NCBI RefSeq assembly: GCF_903643065.1 | Contig: NZ_CAHJWX010000029.1 | Span: 1 to 10,414 of the forward strand | Length of the DNA stretch: 10,414 nt | Direction of reading: 5' to 3' | From: Sphingomonas bacterium | Lineage (GTDB): Bacteria; Pseudomonadota; Alphaproteobacteria; Sphingomonadales; Sphingomonadaceae | In this document: positions 1 to 7,856 of the stretch, piece by piece | How positions within the stretch are numbered: the stretch's first letter is position 1 | How the letters are laid out: every line of letters starts with the position of its first letter | Position numbers and translations under genes: made by a program | The notes under the pieces: model-generated | The model's input: the letters and a program-made list of their open reading frames with translations, nothing else | Databases searched by the model: none | Told to the model about the DNA's origin: nothing

Positions 1-95
1 CCGGCACCGGCGGCGGCGCGCGCGGGCGAGAGGGCGAGCGGCGCGAGGCTGCGCCGTGCTGCGTCGCGGGGACGTGCGGAAGCGGGCGACCGTGA
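1..95 (+). other. Unassigned upstream sequence, possible 3' end of the preceding gene
   Basis: All of this stretch is open in the nuoJ frame and in one other forward frame. The third forward frame closes with TGA at 93-95, making a GTGA overlap with the preferred nuoJ start at 92. That resembles the nuoL/nuoM and nuoM/nuoN junctions and would fit the end of an upstream gene; nuoI usually precedes nuoJ. However, the 30 residues in that frame are rich in Gly and Arg, include three Cys, and do not resemble any NuoI C-terminus I know. Whether it is coding is undecided. Confidence 0.2.
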
Positions 96-703
96 TCCAG
101 GCGCTGGCCTTTTACCTGTTCGCGGGCGTGGTGCTGGTGTCGGGCGCGATGACAGTGACGTCGCGCAACCCGGTGCACGCGGTGATGTGGCTGATCCTGG
201 CCTTCTTCAACGCCGCCGGGCTGATGGTGCTGTGCGGCGCCGAGTTCATCGCGATGCTGCTCGTCATCGTCTATGTCGGCGCGGTCGCCGTGCTGTTCCT
301 GTTCGTGGTGATGATGCTCGATATCGAGGTGGCGGAGATGCGCGGCGGGTTCGCGCGCTATTGGCCGTTCGGGATGATCCTCGCAGTGGTACTGGCCTGC
401 GAGCTGGCGTTCACCGGCTTCGGCTCGCTGCACGGGCATCTCCACGTCACGCTCGCCTATGCGTCGACCGGCGGCACCAAGCCGAACATCCAGGCGCTGG
501 GCGATCTGATCTACACGCGCTACCTGTTCGTGTTCGAGGGCGCGGGGCTGGTGCTGCTGGTCGCGATGATCGGCGCGATCGTGCTGACCCACCGCGACCG
601 CAAGGGCACGCGCTATCAGAATATCGGCCGCCAGAACGCCAGGCGCCCGCAGGACGCGACGCGCAACGTCGACCAGCCGGTCGGCGTGGGGGTGGAATTG
701 TGA
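92..703 (+). CDS. nuoJ: NADH-quinone oxidoreductase subunit J
   Basis: Small integral membrane subunit of respiratory complex I. It lies in the membrane arm near the quinone-site module and helps couple quinone reduction to proton pumping. The 203-residue product is close to the usual length of about 200 and has about five hydrophobic helices. Family signatures are the N-terminal RNPVHAVMWLILAFFNAAGL stretch (25-44), GAEF (49-52), and the conserved third helix starting YVGAVAVLFLFVVMML (61-76). The C-terminus is polar and Arg/Gln/Asn-rich. I chose GTG at 92 because the protein then begins MIQALAFYLFA, as relatives do, and GGAAG at 78-82 lies 9 nt upstream. The earlier GTG at 56 adds 12 charged residues with no family support. 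It is the first whole gene of the nuoJ-N run, but the gap to nuoK is 130 bp and holds a repeat. Confidence 0.93.
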   Translation: MIQALAFYLFAGVVLVSGAMTVTSRNPVHAVMWLILAFFNAAGLMVLCGAEFIAMLLVIVYVGAVAVLFLFVVMMLDIEVAEMRGGFARYWPFGMILAVVLACELAFTGFGSLHGHLHVTLAYASTGGTKPNIQALGDLIYTRYLFVFEGAGLVLLVAMIGAIVLTHRDRKGTRYQNIGRQNARRPQDATRNVDQPVGVGVEL

Positions 704-718
704 GCGGGCTTCTTCGAC

Positions 719-819
719 GTCATGCTGAACTCGTTTCAGCATCCATGCGCGACGCTCATCACCGGCGCGGCGCTCGTTCGGCGGGTATAGCATGGATCCT
801 GAAACAAGTTCAGGATGAC
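719..819. repeat. Paired inverted hairpin repeat between nuoJ and nuoK (REP/BIME-like)
   Basis: Two arms, 719-747 and 791-819, are inverted relative to each other and match at 26 of 29 positions. Each arm also folds alone: left stem ATGCTGAA/TTCAGCAT (722-729 with 735-742) and right stem ATCCTGAA/TTCAGGAT (796-803 with 809-816), both with 5-nt loops. Two of the three differences between the arms are the two halves of one base pair (G-C in the left, C-G in the right), so the hairpin is preserved. The 43-nt centre (748-790) shows no obvious gene. From memory, this family, containing CCTGAACTTGTTTCAGG, is scattered between genes in sphingomonads. It may act as an RNA processing or stability element, or be a passive repeat. 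Confidence 0.85.
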
Positions 820-824
820 AGGGA
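820..824 (+). promoter_or_regulatory. Ribosome binding site of nuoK
   Basis: AGGGA ends 9 nt before the GTG start of nuoK and begins immediately after the right arm of the hairpin repeat. It supports the GTG at 834. It also means that the fold of the repeat in mRNA could affect access to this site. Confidence 0.5.
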
Positions 825-833
825 AATGCCGTC

Positions 834-1139
834 GTGATCGGTCTTGTCCATTACCTCGTCGTCGCCGCGATCCTGTTCGCGCTGGGCGTGCTGGGGCTGG
901 TCGCGAACCGCAAGAACCTGATCGTCATGTTGATGGCGATCGAGTTGATCCTGCTCGCGGTGAACCTCAATCTGGTCGCCTTCTCGGCCTATCTGCACGA
1001 TCTCGTGGGTCAGGTGTTCGCGATGTTTGTGCTGACCGTCGCGGCGGGCGAGGCGGCGATCGGGCTCGCGATCCTGGTCATCTATTTCCGCGGACGCGGC
1101 ACGATCGCGGTCGACGACGTCAACCGGATGAAGGGCTGA
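834..1139 (+). CDS. nuoK: NADH-quinone oxidoreductase subunit K
   Basis: Small membrane subunit of complex I with three transmembrane helices and a homolog of MrpC/MnhC. It forms part of the proton path between the quinone module and the antiporter-like subunits. At 101 residues it matches the usual NuoK length. The two functionally important membrane glutamates are present: E37 in [17 protein letters not shown] and E73 in [13 protein letters not shown]. The C-terminus [13 protein letters not shown] is family-typical. The start is GTG at 834, preceded by AGGGA. Alphaproteobacterial relatives begin MIGLxHYL, which matches exactly. The stop is followed 3 nt later by the TTG start of nuoL, and the final codons supply that gene's ribosome binding site. 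Confidence 0.97.
   Translation: MIGLVHYLVVAAILFALGVLGLVANRKNLIVMLMAIELILLAVNLNLVAFSAYLHDLVGQVFAMFVLTVAAGEAAIGLAILVIYFRGRGTIAVDDVNRMKG
1131..1135 (+). promoter_or_regulatory. Ribosome binding site of nuoL (supports TTG start)
   Basis: AAGGG lies inside the last codons of nuoK, 7 nt before TTG at 1143. No ATG or GTG nearby gives a family-like N-terminus, so this site decides the start. Confidence 0.55.
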
Positions 1140-1142
1140 CCA

Positions 1143-3221
1143 TTGATCCTCTTCATCGTTTTCCTACCGCTGTTCGCCGCGCTCGTCGCGGGTCTGGGGC
1201 AGCGGCTGATCGGGTCGGTGCCGGCCAAGCTCGTCACCACGGGCGCGCTGTTCACCGCCTGCGCGCTGTCCTGGGTGATCTTCGCGCGCTTTCTGGGCGG
1301 GGAGCAGCCGGCGACCACCACGGAAGTGATGCGCTGGATCAGCTCCGGGAGCATGGACGTGCACTGGGCGCTGCGCGTCGACGCGCTGACCGCCGTAATG
1401 CTGGTCGTCATCACTTCGGTGTCGGCGCTCGTGCACCTGTATAGCTGGGGCTATATGAGCGAGGACCCGGATCAGGCTCGCTTCTTCGCCTATCTGTCGC
1501 TGTTCACCTTCGCGATGCTGATGCTGGTGACGGCGGACAGCCTCGTCCAGATGTTCTTCGGTTGGGAGGGCGTCGGGCTGGCCAGCTACCTGCTGATCGG
1601 GTTCTGGTATTACAAGCCGTCCGCCAACGCCGCCGCGATCAAGGCGTTCGTCGTCAATCGCGTCGGCGATCTGGGCTTCATGCTCGGCATCTTCGGCACG
1701 TACCTCGTGTTCGACACCGTCTCCATTCCGTCGATCCTGGCGCACGTGTCGGCGCATACCGGCTCGACGATCGGCTTCCTGTGGTTTCGCGCCGACACGA
1801 TCACCGTCCTGTGCCTGCTCTTGTTCGTCGGCGCGATGGGCAAGTCGGCACAGCTGGGGCTGCATACCTGGCTGCCCGACGCGATGGAGGGCCCTACCCC
1901 GGTTTCCGCGCTGATCCACGCGGCGACGATGGTGACGGCCGGCGTGTTCATGGTGTGCCGCCTGTCGCCGATGTTCGAGGCGTCGCCGGCGGCGCTGACG
2001 GTGGTCCGCTTCGTGGGCGCCGCGACATGCCTGTTCGCGGCGACCTGTGGCCTGGTGCAGACCGACATCAAGCGCGTGATCGCCTATTCGACCTGCTCGC
2101 AGCTCGGCTATATGTTCTTCGCCGCCGGCGTCGGTGCTTATGGCGCGGCGATGTTCCACCTGTTCACGCATGCCTTCTTCAAGGCGCTGTTGTTCCTGGG
2201 CGCGGGCTCGGTGATCCACGCGATGCATCACGAGCAGGATATGCGCTATTATGGCGGCCTGTGGCGCAAGATCCCGCTTACGTTCACGACGATGCTGCTC
2301 GGCACGCTGGCGATCACCGGCGTTGGCATCCCCGGCGTGTTCGGGCTGCCGGAGATCGGCTTCGCGGGTTTCCACTCCAAGGATGCGATCATCGAGCTGA
2401 GCTATGCGGCGGGGCAGACCGGCGCTTGGTTCGTCGGCGTGCTCGTCGCACTGCTGACGAGCTTCTACTCGTGGCGGCTGATGTTCCTGACCTTCTGGGG
2501 CACGCCGCGCTGGGCCGCGTCCGAGCATATCCAGCACGCCCTGCATGACGCGCACGGCCACGGCACTCAGCAGGGCGAGCACGAGCCGGAGGGCGAGCAT
2601 GGCGGCGCCGAGCCGGACGAGCATGGGCCCTCGCAACAGGACCTGCCGGCGGGCACGGGCGGCTACCATCCGCACGAGAGCCCTTGGGTGATGGCGCTGC
2701 CGCTGGTGGTGCTTGCGTTCGGGGCGGTGTTTGCGGGATACCTGTTCCACACCACCTTTGTCGGCGAGCATGCGGGCGGCACCTATTGGCACGGCGCGAT
2801 CGCGTTCCGCGAGAAGCTGATGGCGTCGGTCGAGGACATTCCGCTGCCGATCAAGCTGAGCGCGTCGATCGCGATGCTGCTGGGCCTGCTGGGTGGCTGG
2901 TACGCCTATCTCCGCGCGCCGAACACGCCGGCGGCGGTGGCCGACCAGTTCCGCGTCGTCTACCGCTTCCTGCTGCACAAATGGTATTTCGACGAGCTGT
3001 ATCATCTGCTCTTCGTGCGGCCCGCCTTCGCGGCCGGGCGGCTGCTCTGGCATCGCGGCGACGAGCGGACGATCGATCGGTTCGGGCCCAACGGGCTTGC
3101 CTGGGCGGTGGCGCTGGGCAGCCGGGGGGCGGGGCGGCTTCAGTCGGGCTATCTGTATACCTATGCGTTCGTGATGCTGATCGGGCTCACCGGCGCGGTG
3201 ACCTGGGTGATCACGCGATGA
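1143..3221 (+). CDS. nuoL: NADH-quinone oxidoreductase subunit L
   Basis: Largest antiporter-like, proton-pumping subunit of complex I, at the far end of the membrane arm. Its C-terminal lateral helix runs along NuoM and NuoN. The 692 residues are within the range of alphaproteobacterial NuoL, which is longer than the E. coli protein. Key residues are in place: E142 in GWEGVG, D176 in VNRVGDLG, K234 in [21 protein letters not shown], and K413 in FHSKDAI (equivalence to the E. coli pumping residues is inferred). Residues 461-512 form a hydrophilic loop with ten His plus many Glu and Gly, placed between late helices. The start is TTG at 1143 with AAGGG 7 nt upstream, giving [17 protein letters not shown] as in relatives. 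The stop overlaps the nuoM start as ATGA (3218-3221). A stand-alone Mrp-type antiporter is unlikely given the neighbours. Confidence 0.97.
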   Translation: MILFIVFLPLFAALVAGLGQRLIGSVPAKLVTTGALFTACALSWVIFARFLGGEQPATTTEVMRWISSGSMDVHWALRVDALTAVMLVVITSVSALVHLYSWGYMSEDPDQARFFAYLSLFTFAMLMLVTADSLVQMFFGWEGVGLASYLLIGFWYYKPSANAAAIKAFVVNRVGDLGFMLGIFGTYLVFDTVSIPSILAHVSAHTGSTIGFLWFRADTITVLCLLLFVGAMGKSAQLGLHTWLPDAMEGPTPVSALIHAATMVTAGVFMVCRLSPMFEASPAALTVVRFVGAATCLFAATCGLVQTDIKRVIAYSTCSQLGYMFFAAGVGAYGAAMFHLFTHAFFKALLFLGAGSVIHAMHHEQDMRYYGGLWRKIPLTFTTMLLGTLAITGVGIPGVFGLPEIGFAGFHSKDAIIELSYAAGQTGAWFVGVLVALLTSFYSWRLMFLTFWGTPRWAASEHIQHALHDAHGHGTQQGEHEPEGEHGGAEPDEHGPSQQDLPAGTGGYHPHESPWVMALPLVVLAFGAVFAGYLFHTTFVGEHAGGTYWHGAIAFREKLMASVEDIPLPIKLSASIAMLLGLLGGWYAYLRAPNTPAAVADQFRVVYRFLLHKWYFDELYHLLFVRPAFAAGRLLWHRGDERTIDRFGPNGLAWAVALGSRGAGRLQSGYLYTYAFVMLIGLTGAVTWVITR

Positions 3222-4744
3222 GCGGCGTGCCCCTCCTGTCGATCATGCTCGCCGTGCCCGGGATCGCGGCGGTCGTGTGCCTGTTCCTGTCGGCGCCCGC
3301 CGCGCGGATGCTGGCGCTGGCGGCGACGCTGATCGATCTGGCGCTCGGCATCATGCTGTGGACCGGCTACAACATCGGCGGCGCGCAGTGGCAGTTCACC
3401 GAAAGCTATCCCGTCTTCGGCCAGTTCGGCTGGGCGCTGGGGATCGACGGCTTCGCGCTGCTGCTGATCATGCTCAGCGTGTTCCTGATGCCGATCTGCA
3501 TCGGCGCCAGCTGGCGCGCGATCACCGAGCGCGTGCCGGAGTATATGGCGGCGTTCCTGCTCACCGAAGTGCTGATGATCGGCACGTTCGCGGCGCAGGA
3601 CCTGTACCTATTCTACATCTTCTTCGAGGCCGGGTTGATCCCGATGTACCTGATCATCGGCGTGTGGGGCGGCGCCAACCGGGTGTATGCGAGCTACAAG
3701 TTCTTCCTGTACACGCTGCTCGGTTCGGTCGTGATGCTGATCGCGATGCTGTACATGGCGCATGCGGCGGGCACGACGAGCATCCCGGCGCTGATGCGGT
3801 TCGACTTCCCGGCGCATGTGCAAACCTATCTGTGGCTCGCCTTCTTCGCCTCGTTCGCGGTCAAGATGCCGATGTGGCCGGTCCATACCTGGCTGCCCGA
3901 CGCACATGTCCAGGCGCCCACCGCCGGCTCGGTGATCCTGGCGGGCGTGCTGCTCAAGCTCGGCGGCTATGGCTTCCTGCGCTTCAGCCTGCCGATGTTC
4001 CCGGAAGCGTCGGCGCAGCTCGCCTGGCTGGTGTTCGCGCTGTCGGCGGTGGCGGTGATCTACACCTCGCTGGTGGCGCTGGTGCAGCAGGACATGAAGA
4101 AGCTGATCGCCTATTCCTCCGTCGCGCACATGGCGATCGTCACGATCGGGCTGTTCGCGTTCAACCGGCAGGGGATCGAGGGGGCGATGCTGGTCATGCT
4201 GGGTCACGGCCTGGTCTCGGGCGCGCTGTTCCTGTGCGTGGGCGTGATCTATGACCGGCTCCACACCCGAGAGATCGCGCGCTATGGCGGGCTGGCGATC
4301 GTGATGCCGGCCTATGCCCTGTTCTTCATGCTGTTCACGATGGCGTCGGTCGGGCTGCCGGGCACGAGCAACTTCGTCGGCGAGCTGCTGAGCCTGATGG
4401 GGGTGTTTCAGCTTTCGACGGGGATCGCGCTGCTCTGCACGACCAGCATCATCCTGGGCGCGGCGTACATGCTGTACCTCTATCGCCGGGTCGTCTTTGG
4501 CGAGGTCAAGTCGGAGGAGGTTCGCGCGATGCCGGACCTGTCGGCGCGTGAATATTGGCTGCTCGCGCCGATCGCGGCGGCGGTGCTGTGGATGGGTGTG
4601 TACCCGGAGAGCTTCCTCGCGCCGATGCGCAAGGACGTGGGCGTGCTGCTGGCACGGATCGATCGGGCGAAGCCGCCGGGCGACGCGTCACCGAGCGCCG
4701 GGCGCGGCGGGCCGATGGTGGCGAGCGCGGAGGTGCGGCCGTGA
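3218..4744 (+). CDS. nuoM: NADH-quinone oxidoreductase subunit M
   Basis: Second antiporter-like proton-pumping subunit, between NuoL and NuoN in the membrane arm. The 508 residues match the family length, with about 14 predicted helices. Conserved charged residues are E137 in [19 protein letters not shown]216 in [22 protein letters not shown]247 in LLKLGGYG and E389 in [10 protein letters not shown]; these correspond by motif to the E. coli glutamates and lysines used in proton transfer. The start ATG overlaps the nuoL stop by 4 nt, and the product begins [18 protein letters not shown], so no longer upstream start is needed. The stop overlaps the nuoN start as GTGA. After the last helix there is a hydrophilic Pro/Gly/Ala-rich tail (about residues 482-508) that is probably poorly ordered. 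Confidence 0.97.
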   Translation: MSGVPLLSIMLAVPGIAAVVCLFLSAPAARMLALAATLIDLALGIMLWTGYNIGGAQWQFTESYPVFGQFGWALGIDGFALLLIMLSVFLMPICIGASWRAITERVPEYMAAFLLTEVLMIGTFAAQDLYLFYIFFEAGLIPMYLIIGVWGGANRVYASYKFFLYTLLGSVVMLIAMLYMAHAAGTTSIPALMRFDFPAHVQTYLWLAFFASFAVKMPMWPVHTWLPDAHVQAPTAGSVILAGVLLKLGGYGFLRFSLPMFPEASAQLAWLVFALSAVAVIYTSLVALVQQDMKKLIAYSSVAHMAIVTIGLFAFNRQGIEGAMLVMLGHGLVSGALFLCVGVIYDRLHTREIARYGGLAIVMPAYALFFMLFTMASVGLPGTSNFVGELLSLMGVFQLSTGIALLCTTSIILGAAYMLYLYRRVVFGEVKSEEVRAMPDLSAREYWLLAPIAAAVLWMGVYPESFLAPMRKDVGVLLARIDRAKPPGDASPSAGRGGPMVASAEVRP

Positions 4745-6195
4745 GCGCGGATTACCTGATGGTGCTGCCGGAGGAGATCCTGTCGGCGGGCGCGATCGCG
4801 CTGATGCTGGTCGCCGCCTGGGGCGGGACGGCGTCGACGCGCGCGGTATCGTGGACCTCGGTCGCGGTGCTGGTGGGCGCCGGCATCGCGCTCGCCGGGC
4901 CGGCGGCGCAGGGCGGCGTGGCGTTCGGCGGGCTTTACCGCGCCGACCTGTTCGCGGGCGTCGCCAAGGTGCTGATCTTCGCCGCCACCGCGATCTCAAT
5001 CGTGATCGCGCCCGGCTTCTTTCGCCGCACCGCCGGCGACGATCTGCGGCCCGAATACCCGGTGCTGATGCTGCTCGCGGCCGCGGGCATGGGGATGATG
5101 GTGTCGGCGGGCGACCTGCTGACGCTGTATGTCGGGCTGGAGCTGCAGAGCCTCGCCTCCTATGTGCTGGCGAGCTTCATGCGGCGCGATCGGCGCTCGG
5201 CGGAGGCGGGGCTGAAATATTTCGTGCTCGGCGCGCTGGCGAGCGGGATCCTGCTCTACGGCATCAGCCTGGTCTATGGCTTCGCAGGCACGACGCTGTT
5301 CGGCGGCATCGCCTCGGCCTATGCGGGTGCCCCGCATGGCGCGCCGGCATTCTACGGGCTGATGTTCGGGCTGGTCTTCGTGTTCGCCGGCATTGCCTTC
5401 AAGATGGCGGTGGTGCCGTTCCACATGTGGACGCCCGACGTGTACGAGGGCGCGCCGACGCCGGTGACCGCGTTCTTCGCGTCGTCGTCAAAGGTGTCGG
5501 CGGTGGCGCTGGCGGTGCGCGTCGCGATCGGTGCGATGGGGCCGGCGGCGGGTGAATGGCGACAGATCGTGATCTTCGCCGCGCTCGCGTCGATCATCCT
5601 CGGCGCGGTAGCGGCGATCGGGCAGACCAACGTCAAGCGGCTGCTCGCTTATTCCTCGATCAACAATGTCGGCTTCATCCTGGTGGGGCTCGCGGCGGGA
5701 ACGCCGGCGGGGGTGGCGTCCGTGCTGTTCTACCTCGCCGTGTACGTGACGATGACATTGGGCGCGTTCATCGTCGTGCTGCAGATGCGCGACGAGGCGG
5801 GGCAGCCGGTGGAGGCGATCGACGCGCTCGCGGGGCTGTCGCGGACGCGGCCGGCGCTGGCGGCGGCGATGGCGATCTTCATGTTCTCGCTCGCGGGCAT
5901 CCCGCCGCTGCTCGGCTTCAACGCCAAGCTGGCGGTGTTCCAGGCGGCGGTCGACGCGGGCTTGTATCCGCTGGCGGTGCTGGGCTTCGTCGCCTCGGTG
6001 ATCGGCGCCTATTATTATCTGCGCGTGATCAAGGTCATGTACGTCGACGCACCGGCCGTGACGTTCGCGCGCGAGCCGAACTGGGTCGAGGGCGGGCTGA
6101 TCGCGGCGGCGGCGGCGCTGGTGTCGCCGATCGGCTGGATCGCGCTGGCGCCGCTCGGCATCCTGACCGCGAACGCGGCGCGCTCGCTATTCTGA
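4741..6195 (+). CDS. nuoN: NADH-quinone oxidoreductase subunit N
   Basis: Third antiporter-like proton-pumping subunit of complex I, closest to NuoK and NuoJ. The 484 residues are typical. Signature residues are E134 in YVGLELQSLASYVL, K221 in IAFKMAVVPFHMWTPDVYEGAPTP, K251 in SSSKVSAVAL and K396 in GFNAKLAVFQAAVDAG, almost at E. coli numbering. The start GTG at 4741 overlaps the nuoM stop (GTGA) and gives [21 protein letters not shown], a family-like N-terminus. An upstream ATG in the same frame at 4555 would place 62 Arg/Gly/Ala-rich residues inside nuoM and is rejected. This is the last nuo gene. Its stop at 6193-6195 lies within the CTGA that probably starts birA, so birA is likely cotranscribed. 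Confidence 0.97.
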   Translation: MSADYLMVLPEEILSAGAIALMLVAAWGGTASTRAVSWTSVAVLVGAGIALAGPAAQGGVAFGGLYRADLFAGVAKVLIFAATAISIVIAPGFFRRTAGDDLRPEYPVLMLLAAAGMGMMVSAGDLLTLYVGLELQSLASYVLASFMRRDRRSAEAGLKYFVLGALASGILLYGISLVYGFAGTTLFGGIASAYAGAPHGAPAFYGLMFGLVFVFAGIAFKMAVVPFHMWTPDVYEGAPTPVTAFFASSSKVSAVALAVRVAIGAMGPAAGEWRQIVIFAALASIILGAVAAIGQTNVKRLLAYSSINNVGFILVGLAAGTPAGVASVLFYLAVYVTMTLGAFIVVLQMRDEAGQPVEAIDALAGLSRTRPALAAAMAIFMFSLAGIPPLLGFNAKLAVFQAAVDAGLYPLAVLGFVASVIGAYYYLRVIKVMYVDAPAVTFAREPNWVEGGLIAAAAALVSPIGWIALAPLGILTANAARSLF

Positions 6196-6914
6196 CCGTC
6201 CGCACCGTCGCGCGGACGGGATCGACCAACGCCGACATGCTGGCGCTGGCGCGCGATGGCGCGGGCGAGGGCTGGTGGCTGCGTGCCGAGCAACAGGACG
6301 GCGGGCGCGGGCGGCAGGGGCGGGCCTGGATGTCGCCGACCGGCAATTTCCACGGCTCCACGATCGTGCGGCTGCGCGCGGGCGATCCGCCGCCGACGGG
6401 GTTGGGGTTCGTGGCGGCAATGGCGCTGGTCGAGGTGGTCGCGTCGCTGGTGCCGGGCGCGAGCCTCAAATGGCCTAACGACCTGTTGCTCGATGGCGCC
6501 AAATTGTCGGGCATCCTGCTTGAGCGGATCGACGACGCGGTGGTGGTCGGCGTCGGCGTCAATCTGGCGCATCACCCCGATTTACCGGACCGGCGCACGA
6601 CCAGCCTCGCCGCGCATGGCGTCACGGTCAGCGCGGAGGTGTTCGCGGAGCGGCTGGCCGATGGCTTCGCGCGATGGCTGCAGCGTTGGCGGGGCGAGGG
6701 GTTCGAAGCCGTCCGCGCGGCGTGGCTCGCTCGCGCCCATCCGATCGGGACGGCATTGAGCGCGCACTTGCCGGACGGGAGCGCGGTGCAAGGGTTGTTC
6801 GACGGGCTCGACGCCGACGGCGCGCTTAATCTGCGCCCCTCGAGGTCGCTCGGGAGAGCCTTGGCGGAGGGCGGGCGGCGTGTCATCCACGCGGGCGATG
6901 TCTTCCTGGTCTGA
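6192..6914 (+). CDS. birA: Biotin--[acetyl-CoA-carboxylase] ligase, ligase-only form
   Basis: Cytoplasmic enzyme that activates biotin with ATP to biotinyl-AMP and transfers it to a lysine of biotin carboxyl carrier proteins, such as that of acetyl-CoA carboxylase. With the start used here there are 240 residues and no N-terminal winged helix, so it should not act as the biotin-operon repressor. Motifs are TGSTN (9-13), the adenylate-binding loop GRGRQGR (38-44), KWPND (93-97), K104 in AKLSGIL, and GVGVNL (120-125); a short C-terminal domain ends GRRVIHAGDVFLV. The start is unresolved. No ATG, GTG or TTG lies in frame just before TGSTN. CTG at 6192 overlaps the nuoN stop (CTGA) and gives MTVRTVARTGSTN, which fits relatives; ATT at 6189 is the alternative. 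The first downstream ATG (6237) would delete TGSTN. Confidence 0.9.
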   Translation: MTVRTVARTGSTNADMLALARDGAGEGWWLRAEQQDGGRGRQGRAWMSPTGNFHGSTIVRLRAGDPPPTGLGFVAAMALVEVVASLVPGASLKWPNDLLLDGAKLSGILLERIDDAVVVGVGVNLAHHPDLPDRRTTSLAAHGVTVSAEVFAERLADGFARWLQRWRGEGFEAVRAAWLARAHPIGTALSAHLPDGSAVQGLFDGLDADGALNLRPSRSLGRALAEGGRRVIHAGDVFLV

Positions 6915-6922
6915 TCGAATGT

Positions 6923-6998
6923 CCGTCCGCTTCGAGCGCCATCGGGAAGCTGGTCGGCGCGTCCATCCCGGTGCCTCGACGTCGCTCGGCACGAACGG
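6923..6998. repeat. Inverted pair of short hairpin repeats between birA and coaX
   Basis: Copy 1 (6923-6950, plus) reads CCGTCC, stem GCTTC, a 12-nt loop, stem GAAGC. Copy 2 (6971-6998, read on the minus strand) reads CCGTTC, stem GTGCC, a 12-nt loop, stem GGCAC. The leaders match at 5 of 6 positions and the loops (GAGCGCCATCGG and GAGCGACGTCGA) at 9 of 12. The 5-bp stems differ in sequence, yet both are perfectly paired, so the pairing is conserved rather than the bases. A 20-bp spacer separates the copies. Together they fill most of the 99-bp gap. The form recalls sphingomonad intergenic repeats of the kind TTTCGAGCGNNNTCGAGAAA (from memory). Confidence 0.8.
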
Positions 6999-7001
6999 CA
7001 T

Positions 7002-7006
7002 AGGTG
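7002..7006 (+). promoter_or_regulatory. Ribosome binding site of coaX
   Basis: AGGTG is 7 nt before the ATG at 7014 and only 3 nt after the end of the second hairpin repeat. Confidence 0.45.
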
Positions 7007-7013
7007 CGCGGCC

Positions 7014-7796
7014 ATGCTGCTAGCGATCGATGCCGGTAATACCAATGTGGTCTTCGCCGTCCTGGAAGGGCGTCGGATCGTCGCGCGCTGGCGGATCGCG
7101 ACCGATCCGCGGCGCACGGCGGACGAATATGCCGTGTGGCTGTCGCAGCTCCTTCAGCTGGAAGGGCTGAGCCGCGATGGGATCGACGGCGTGATCATCG
7201 CCACCGTGGTGCCGCGCGCGCTGCACAACCTGGAGGTGCTGGCGAGCAAGTATTTCCATACCACCGCGCTGGTCGCGGGGCGCGCGCCGGTCGAATGGGG
7301 GATCCCGCTCGATGTCGACGAGCCACAGAGCCTCGGCGCGGATCGCGCGGTGAACACGATCGCGGCGCACGCGCTGCATCCGGGCGACCTGATCGTGATC
7401 GATTTCGGCACCGCGACGACGCTGGACGTCTCCGACTATCGCGGCGCGTACAAGGGCGGGATCATCGCGCCGGGGCTCAACCTGTCGCTCGACGCGCTGG
7501 TCGGCGCCGCCGCCCAGCTGCCGCGCATCGCGATCGAGGCGCCCGCGACGCGCTCGGTGATCGGCACCAGCACGGTCGACCAGATGCGGATCGGCATCTT
7601 CTGGGGCTATCTCTCGCTGATCGAGGGGCTGGTCGCGCGGCTGAAGCAGGAGGTGGGCCGGCCGACCAAGGTGATCGCCACCGGCGGGCTCGCGACGCTG
7701 CTGACCGGGCACACGACGGTGTTCGACGCGATCGAGCCGGACCTGACGATCCAGGGACTGGCGATGATGTGGGAGCGCGCCCATATAGCATCCTGA
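7014..7796 (+). CDS. coaX: Type III pantothenate kinase
   Basis: Catalyses the first step of coenzyme A synthesis, ATP-dependent phosphorylation of pantothenate, in the cytoplasm. It belongs to the ASKHA (actin-like kinase) fold. The 260 residues match the family. Motifs in order are phosphate-binding DAGNTN (6-11), GADRAVNT (108-115) with D110 as the likely catalytic base, the second phosphate loop DFGTATTLD (130-138), and [15 protein letters not shown] (148-162). ATG at 7014 gives the typical [11 protein letters not shown] start. Type III kinases are generally not feedback-inhibited by CoA and need a monovalent cation (family knowledge). It follows birA across a repeat-filled 99-bp spacer and precedes rnj by 60 bp in the same direction. 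An older family name is Baf (Bordetella BvgA accessory factor). Confidence 0.96.
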   Translation: MLLAIDAGNTNVVFAVLEGRRIVARWRIATDPRRTADEYAVWLSQLLQLEGLSRDGIDGVIIATVVPRALHNLEVLASKYFHTTALVAGRAPVEWGIPLDVDEPQSLGADRAVNTIAAHALHPGDLIVIDFGTATTLDVSDYRGAYKGGIIAPGLNLSLDALVGAAAQLPRIAIEAPATRSVIGTSTVDQMRIGIFWGYLSLIEGLVARLKQEVGRPTKVIATGGLATLLTGHTTVFDAIEPDLTIQGLAMMWERAHIAS

Positions 7797-7846
7797 CTTT
7801 CTGCCGGTGCTGCCGGCTCGCGCGATCATCCGCGCCTTTCACGATT

Positions 7847-7850
7847 AGGA
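7847..7850 (+). promoter_or_regulatory. Ribosome binding site of rnj
   Basis: AGGA lies 6 nt before GTG at 7857 and supports that codon as the start. The 60-bp gap after coaX shows no clear promoter. Confidence 0.5.
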
Positions 7851-7856
7851 TATTGA

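Noticed and set aside
56..91. Earlier GTG start for nuoJ adding 12 residues
   Set aside because: The extra residues are mostly charged and not family-like, while GTG at 92 has a GGAAG 9 nt upstream and gives the typical MIQ-type N-terminus.
1164..3053. 629-residue open frame antisense to nuoL
   Set aside because: Its product is dominated by Arg, His, Gln, Glu and Ala with no domain pattern. In such GC-rich coding DNA the opposite strand often lacks stops by codon mirroring, and nuoL itself is plainly real.
4497..5555. Long plus-strand frame overlapping the nuoM end and nuoN
   Set aside because: The translation is Arg/Gly/Ala-rich with no recognisable domain and lies wholly over conserved NuoM and NuoN coding sequence in another frame.
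1143..6195. nuoL, nuoM and nuoN as part of an Mrp/Mnh-type Na+/H+ antiporter or hydrogenase-linked complex
   Set aside because: The preceding nuoJ and nuoK, full-length complex I-type sequences and the standard J-K-L-M-N order indicate NADH:quinone oxidoreductase.
7803..7817. Hairpin GCCGG-TGCTG-CCGGC after coaX as a terminator
   Set aside because: The stem is only 5 bp and no U-run follows. In GC-rich sequence this arises easily, and rnj follows closely in the same direction.
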